This document shows, in pieces, positions 9,451 through 15,557 of a stretch of DNA of 15,557 nucleotides (position 1 is its first letter; each line of letters opens with the position of its first letter). The position numbers and the translations under genes were made by a program. This DNA is from Bondarzewia mesenterica. Lineage: Eukaryota; Basidiomycota; Agaricomycetes; Russulales; Bondarzewiaceae. The DNA lies in assembly GCA_004802705.1 (NCBI GenBank), contig SGPL01000685.1, positions 1 to 15,557 of the forward strand. The letters run 5' to 3'. The notes under the pieces are model-generated. The model was not told the DNA's origin. It did not search any database and saw only the letters and a list, made by a program, of their open reading frames with translations.

Positions 9451-12217
9451 TCACTTATCAGACGTGAAACGTCTCCATATCCCACGGCCTGGAAGCCCTG
9501 GCAGCAGACTCTTCAACCCATCGCTGTTCAGCGGCGACAGTGGAAGGTCGGTGTCAGACCCGCTACCACCCTCCGTACTGGCACCTGGCCTGGCAACCGC
9601 GCCCGGATTGAGCGAGGCGACCTGCGCTAGAGGGGAGCCTGGGTACTGCAAACCAGGTGGGATAGGGGCTGTTTCGTAGGCCTCATGCTCACGCTCGCGA
9701 GAGCTGTGCCTGTGTCTGTGATTCTGTTTGTCTCTAGTTGGGACGAAGCCGAGTGGGAGGTCGCTTAGTCCTTGAAGGGGCGAGGGCTGCGGCGAAAAAG
9801 CTTGGGAAGGGTGGAAAGCAGGCTGCCCATCGTGCAGTGGGAGGATACGGTGCGCATGTTCGGGACTTAATAAGTCCGGTTGAGTTATTAATGTACCAAT
9901 ATCGGGTGATGGTGGAGAGTCGTCTGGGGACTGAATTAAGACAATTAGCCGATATATCGGTAAATAAGACGAAAAAAGAAAAATCTTACGGGTGGTTGAA
10001 CTGTGATGCCAATGACACCGCTCGAACTAGTACGAGAGCGATAGGGCCGCGAGCGCTCGGGTTGAGGAGAGAAATCATCCGAGTCTCGTTGGTGAGGGTG
10101 ATATATCATATCTGCGGGCCTTAAAGGGTGAGGGGGTGGGAGAGCTTGCCCTTCCGAAGGCGGAGCTAGAGGTGCAGGGAATACAATCTCGCGAGGAGGT
10201 CGCGGGCCATGGCTATGAGACATAGCTCGTCGACGAACCTGTAAACATAAAAACTTCATTCAAGTCTATGCAAACGAGCTGGCCTGGAATTCTACCTCTT
10301 CACTGGCACGACTGTATGGCCTGGACGGGGAACGCGAAGGGGGGGGCTTGCCACGTTGTCGTCCGGGGAGGCTCGCTATACTCAAGTTCATCATCCACCC
10401 GTGCAGGCGGTGGCCTCGACCTTCCCATTGCGCTCTGCGAACGGGAATGGTCCATAGGTGCGAGCAAGTCGTACTCGGAAAAGTGAGTGGAAGCTCGCGA
10501 ATTCGTCGACGGCTCCTTCGCTATGCGCTGTGGGACGGCCGATGGAGGCGCCGAAGGTGGTCTCCGTCCCGCATTGTAAGCATAGTCTCTACCTTTCACT
10601 TTCCCAGCTCTTGAGGCCGCAGATCCAGATCGTCCTGCGGGTTCAGGAGCTGCTGCTGCTGGACTACCACCTTCCGGTGTGGGCGAAATGATTATAGGCT
10701 CTTGGGTTCCGCGGACAGGCTGAGCGAGCTCGTGCGGAGGCGGTAACCGAATGGAGGCTCTGCCAGCATCAGCTTCAAACTCCTCTGCGTAGGGTATAAA
10801 TCCGTCCTGAGGCACAGAGATGGGGCGATGGAGAGGCGACGGAGAAGCATTATACACGGGGACAGGATGGATATCGGAAGGCTCATCAGAGTGAGGGACG
10901 TATGGGCGAGTACGGGCAGAAGGAGTAAAGGAGCGTGGAAGTGGAGGTGGACGTGCGTTGGCGACGCTGTGGTTAGTAATAGGAGGCACGTAACGCGATT
11001 CTGGCGTACGGAGACGGCCTGGCTCGGGTGCGGGGTGACGTGTGGAAAGAGAAATTGGGGTTCTGGATCGGATGAAAATTGGTTGAGGTGCTTGATGGCG
11101 AGAAGGGTCTGGTGTGCGATGGCGGAAGGGCTCTGGCGTGCGATGTCGTCTCAGAGTGGATGCATAACGACTCATCTCTGGAGAGGGTAAGCGAAAGGGC
11201 GTGGTGAGAGTTGGAATAGGAGCTGCTGGGGCTTGCGGTGCCAGGTTTGACGCGTGGTCGAAGTGACCAAACCCATTTCCGGCTCTGAATAAAGCAAAAA
11301 GAGGTTGTGAGCTGTCGGCGCACATGGAAGAACGACAGAATTATAAGTACTCTGGAATGCCTCGCGAAGGTATATTGACGAGCGAGGAATCATCTGAAGT
11401 ATCTTCATGTTCTTCTGCTTCAGCCGCCACTTCGTCTTCGTCTTCGTCTTCAAATAATACTTCCTGCAAGCTGCGTCGCGGTCTTGTGGACATCCTTCCC
11501 TCTCTCACCCGCCTCTCCGCAGCAGCTTCCTCCCATCCCATCCTCCATCCACGCTTGACACCGTCTCTCCAACCAGCTCTCCTGCCTTCCTCCCGAGCAA
11601 GCTCAACCGACCTTTCCTCTTGAAGTCTCCTCGTCACACTCCTTGCTCTGGCTGCATCATCTTCAGCCTCGCGTCGCCGCGCGTCAACGTCATCAAGAAT
11701 CTCTTGTGCCCGGTGAATTTCACGTTGGGCCTGGTCGAACTCGACTTTGTACATGCCGAGTTCTTCGCGCGTGCGTGCTGCCTCTGCTTCAGCAAGTGCT
11801 CGTGCATCGATCGCATTTCGAGCGCGGACTAGGCAATCTGCCGCGCGGCGCTCGGCATCGGTCGCCCGCTGGGTCTCCTGATCCAACTTTGAAAATGCAA
11901 GCCGGAGAAGCTCGTGGAAATGTTTAGCATCTCGTTCTTTGCGTGCCAGGACATGTGTGAGCACACGTCGGTTTGAAGTGCTGACGGGGAGTGAATGCAT
12001 GGATGAGGTGTACGAAGGGAAGAAAGGGAAGACTGCGCATACCTGTAACTCTTCTCTTTTTGTTGAAGTATTTCATCTGAAGAGGATGAAGACGACACAT
12101 AGTCACCATCCTCCATAATCGGGAACTCGGGATGTCTATAAATCGACAACGATGACGATGACAACGCACTGCAAATGGCAGAAAAGCGTACCTCGGTCTA
12201 TGTTCAGCCACAGGCAT
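9451..12217 (-). CDS. Uncharacterised protein: N-terminal coiled coil, long proline-rich low-complexity region
   Basis: Minus-strand exons: 12217-12192, 12135-12043, 11980-11351, 11284-10304, 10212-9990 and 9930-9451, about 810 residues with the frame kept. Residues 1-40 (MPVAEHRPR start) include a poly-Ser stretch. About 55-190 is a highly charged Glu/Arg/Ala coiled coil (for example RATDAERRAADCLVRARNA). An acidic run FEDEDEDE follows near 215-222. From about 260 on it is Pro/Arg/Ser-rich and probably disordered, with HRTPEPF / RHRTPDPS / RHQAPQP repeats near 290-320. The last exon ends PGLPGRGIWRRFTSDK. I recognise no enzymatic domain. The coiled coil suggests self-assembly or scaffolding, which is inference. 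Junctions are uncertain at exon 3/4 (donor GTACTT) and exon 4/5. An alternative intron 10239-10326, with a stronger TTTACAG acceptor but a weak donor, also keeps frame and gives 811 residues. Confidence 0.75.
11088..11150 (-). repeat. Degenerate tandem repeat coding for (R)HRTPxP units
   Basis: About 24-base near-repeats appear on the plus strand as GATGGCG...GGGTCTGGTGTGC, GATGGCGGAAGGGCTCTGGCGTGC, then GATGTCG. On the minus strand they encode successive Arg/His-Arg-Thr-Pro-type units inside the proline-rich part of the coiled-coil protein. Further diverged RTP units follow, at about 11000-11090. The repeat probably arose by slippage or unequal exchange. Confidence 0.5.
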
Positions 12218-13362
12218 TGTGGGGAATTGATCGGGTGTCGTAGGCGAGACGAAGAGCTGCTGTTATAGGCGGCGTCTATGAGAGTCCAACGGACACGCGC
12301 TAAAGTCGAGGAGGAGACATGATGAGAGACATGGAAAGGATGAACCAGATGGGAAAATAAAAGCGATCGAGGGAGATAGTGACTGATACAACGGTGCATG
12401 ACGCTTTAGTGACACCTGCTGCCCAAGGAATCACTTGGACGAGGCGTGGATAGCACGTGTATTTCATCGTAACGTGCAGGATGAGAGACTGTAAAAGTCG
12501 CGCAGACGTGCTCAGATGACGGTTGGGTCTGGGTACGTATACAAACAGGAAATGTTCATGGACGTCTCTTTGTTCCGGAGAAGGAGGGTTCGGTTCCAGC
12601 GCGACGTTCTCCCAGCGCCAGAAGCAACCGTTGGAAGAGCAGGAGGACCTCGTGACCAACGCCTCATGTTTCAGACGTGCCAAAGGCCAAAGGGTGGTGA
12701 AAACACAATAAAATACATCAGGGACTTACAACAGTACAGCCGAGTTGTGTGTTTAGCTGTCGAGCAACAAGAGCGTCGCGAGTATTAAAGGCGTTACCGG
12801 GCGATGAAGCATGGAGACGAAAAACAAGAAGGGATCGACTTTAATTCTTTATAGTTTAGATACAGATCGTGACCGATGAGTTGGAGAGACTTGGAAGGAT
12901 AACAAAACAATGAAAGAGGAGCCTGGAGCAGCCCAAAGGGTCGTCGCTCAAACGTTCTGAGCAGGAATTGGCAAAAAGCGAACGATTTTGGAATGAAAAT
13001 GACTCGACTCTTTTCGTCCGAATATCATTTTGTCCGAAATTCAATCCGATTAACTTACCTGCTCCTCAAAATAACCTCAAAATGACGTCACTTGCCACGC
13101 AGCCGTTTTTGGGCCGTTTTCTAGACCAGAAATCATGTCATGGACGGAACGCGACAGAATCTGAAGTAACAAGACCAGAAATACAGATTCGAGTTTGACG
13201 GTAGATTACACCGTTTTCGCACAAACAGCCTGCATCAGAGTACCATCGATGTTATCTTTGTGAGATCGGGACAAGAAGCCTCGTCTTCGACCTATTAGTA
13301 TGGGTGACGACCGTCGGACTCAACGACAAAAATTTCAACATTGAAGCAAACCAGCTTACCAG
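12218..13362. other. Intergenic region upstream of the coiled-coil gene and downstream of the membrane-protein gene
   Basis: This 1145-base stretch has no supported gene. A 127-codon minus-strand frame (12300-12683) and a 90-codon plus-strand frame (12516-12788) lack motifs and compete with each other. Palindromic sites are present: CACGTG (E-box type) at 12454-12459, about 240 bases upstream of the coiled-coil gene's ATG, and a perfect CRE-type TGACGTCA at 13083-13090. The remainder shows nothing I can name. Confidence 0.55.
13083..13090. promoter_or_regulatory. CRE-type palindrome TGACGTCA
   Basis: This is a perfect 8-bp consensus for bZIP factors of the ATF/CREB type. It lies about 270 bases 3' of the membrane-protein stop codon and about 870 bases upstream of the coiled-coil gene's ATG, so a regulatory role for either is speculative. 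One perfect 8-mer is expected by chance roughly every 65 kb. Confidence 0.3.
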
Positions 13363-14361
13363 TCAATGGAGCTGTTTGCGAAGATTCTCCATCTGAATTG
13401 GCGTCATCACCGTCATCGTCGTCATGTCTCGGTGGACAACACTGAGGATGAAATGTAAGCTTTCATTCAGGCTGTTGATAATCATGACGAGCGGAAGTAT
13501 TTGGCCAAAAGACCATGTTGATTTGCCGTTCAAGATTACGACTGTTTCGCTTGACCTGTGATAAAAAGCGGCATTCAAGTCAGAGAAATTTTGAAAGCAA
13601 GAAAAAAGTAGAACTCACCATCAGCTCGATCGTGACTATATGGCTGCCCTATAGATTGAATAACCGAACTTTTCAGTATGCAGAAAGCTGAACTATAAGA
13701 AGCAATTAAAGAACCGAGAATCGACATTGTAATCCCCAAAATGTCCACAAAGAGCGTTATGACCCTCAACCAAGGCATCGTAGCGCGAGCCGTTATGAAG
13801 AAGAACACATATTCCATGTTATTGTTGCACTCGGTCTGAGAGCCAAAGGACGAGATGTGAAACCAGAGGTAGAGCGACCATGCCAAATAAACGACTGAGT
13901 TACCCATTTGGAACGTAACAAGCGTGACAGCACGGACAGAATTGTATTTGTATTTGCCTGAGGAAAATGATACATTCACGTATACGAAGGCGGGAAGACA
14001 AGATATGCTCACCAGGGGGGGCTGGCCAATGCCGAGGAAGAAAAGGAGGTGTTGGATAACGAACGCATGGTACATTGAGAGATTATTCTGCGCTGTCTGA
14101 ATAATTGCGGTGATCAACAAGCCGAAGCCGTTCAGACCTGCGTTTGTGAATAATGCTCCCAAGAGTGAATCTGTATACGGAGTGGAGGGAATCACAGCGA
14201 TGAGCAACGTCGTCACGTAGAAGTGAACACGGATCTGAATTTTCTCATAATGCACGTGTGCGAGGATGAAAGTAAGTGAAAGTCAAATACGAATCAGAAC
14301 GCCTCACTCCGATGCCCGATACATCTGCATTGGGCTGAACACCTTGACATTGACTAGCCAT
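13363..14361 (-). CDS. Multi-pass membrane protein of an uncharacterised basidiomycete family; possible frameshift or retained intron
   Basis: Minus-strand exon 1 is 14361-14308 (start MASQCQGVQPNADVSGIG), with an intron at 14235-14307. Coding then runs 14234-13619, and after an intron at 13542-13618 the last exon is 13541-13363. Read without further splicing this gives 282 residues. Hydrophobic segments suggest about 6-7 helices: about 24-33, 43-66, 72-90, 117-142, a pair within 165-195, and one near the C-terminus (SFGQILPLVMII). Family-like blocks include the DVSGIGIRVHFYVT start, TAIIQTAQNNLSMYHAF, FGSQTECNN, YVFFFITARATMPWLR and VVILNGKSTWSFGQ. I associate these with a recurring Agaricomycete hypothetical membrane family of unknown function. 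Odd point: consensus splice signals bound 13958-14012, but removing that 55-nt segment breaks the frame; see findings. Confidence 0.75.
14015..14021 (-). repeat. C7 homopolymer (G7 on the plus strand) at a frame conflict
   Basis: Seven G on the plus strand (C on the coding strand) lie immediately before a GTGAGC donor-like site in the membrane-protein gene. Homopolymers are prone to indels both in replication and in sequencing. The reading-frame consequences are described in the findings. Confidence 0.6.

Positions 14362-15557
<1,196 letters not shown>

Noticed and set aside
10828..11623. Plus-strand open frames across the coiled-coil gene
   Set aside because: They are antisense to a minus-strand reading with clear repeats and splice-consistent exons. 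Their composition is that of a reverse complement of Pro/Arg/Glu-rich coding sequence.
12300..12788. 127-codon minus-strand and 90-codon plus-strand frames upstream of the coiled-coil gene
   Set aside because: No motif and no splice link. A competing frame lies on the other strand.

Overview
The window looks like ordinary nuclear DNA of a filamentous basidiomycete, most likely an Agaricomycete. The evidence is dense short introns (about 49-91 nt, GTnnGT donors, one GC donor), spliced products that match fungal families (L-arabinitol 4-dehydrogenase, Rad7/Rhp7, Dur3 urea permease, SRPK-type kinase), and two proteins of a basidiomycete character. I reconstructed gene models by hand from reading-frame continuity, splice signals and remembered family motifs. 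I ran no database search.

Layout: (1) 1-330 (+), 3' end of an unidentified membrane-anchored protein. (2) 1077-2337 (+), L-arabinitol 4-dehydrogenase, 3 exons, 381 aa, with CCAAT boxes, a palindrome and a TATA-like element upstream. (3) 2585-4774 (+), Rad7-type nucleotide excision repair protein, 8 exons, 601 aa, with an MCB-like ACGCG array just upstream. (4) 5452-8815 (+), Dur3-type urea/polyamine permease split into 23 exons, 684 aa, with GATA-factor sites upstream. (5) 9451-12217 (-), an uncharacterised coiled-coil plus proline-rich protein of about 810 aa, convergent with the permease. (6) 13363-14361 (-), a multi-pass membrane protein of an uncharacterised basidiomycete family, with a reading-frame puzzle at a C7 tract. 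(7) 15346 to the window end (+), the first exon of an SRPK/Sky1/Dsk1-like kinase. Intergenic stretches of 0.6-1.15 kb hold only candidate regulatory motifs and one weak possible small gene (about 14963-15291).

The genes do not form an evident pathway or cluster. They mix pentose catabolism, DNA repair, urea uptake and splicing-factor phosphorylation, as expected of an ordinary chromosomal region. I saw no mobile element, rRNA, tRNA, CRISPR array or viral remnant, and no convincing novel multi-gene system. The points most worth a second look are the micro-exon-rich permease, its GC-AG intron, the frame conflict in the membrane protein, the Pro-to-Leu change in the dehydrogenase, and the large uncharacterised coiled-coil protein.
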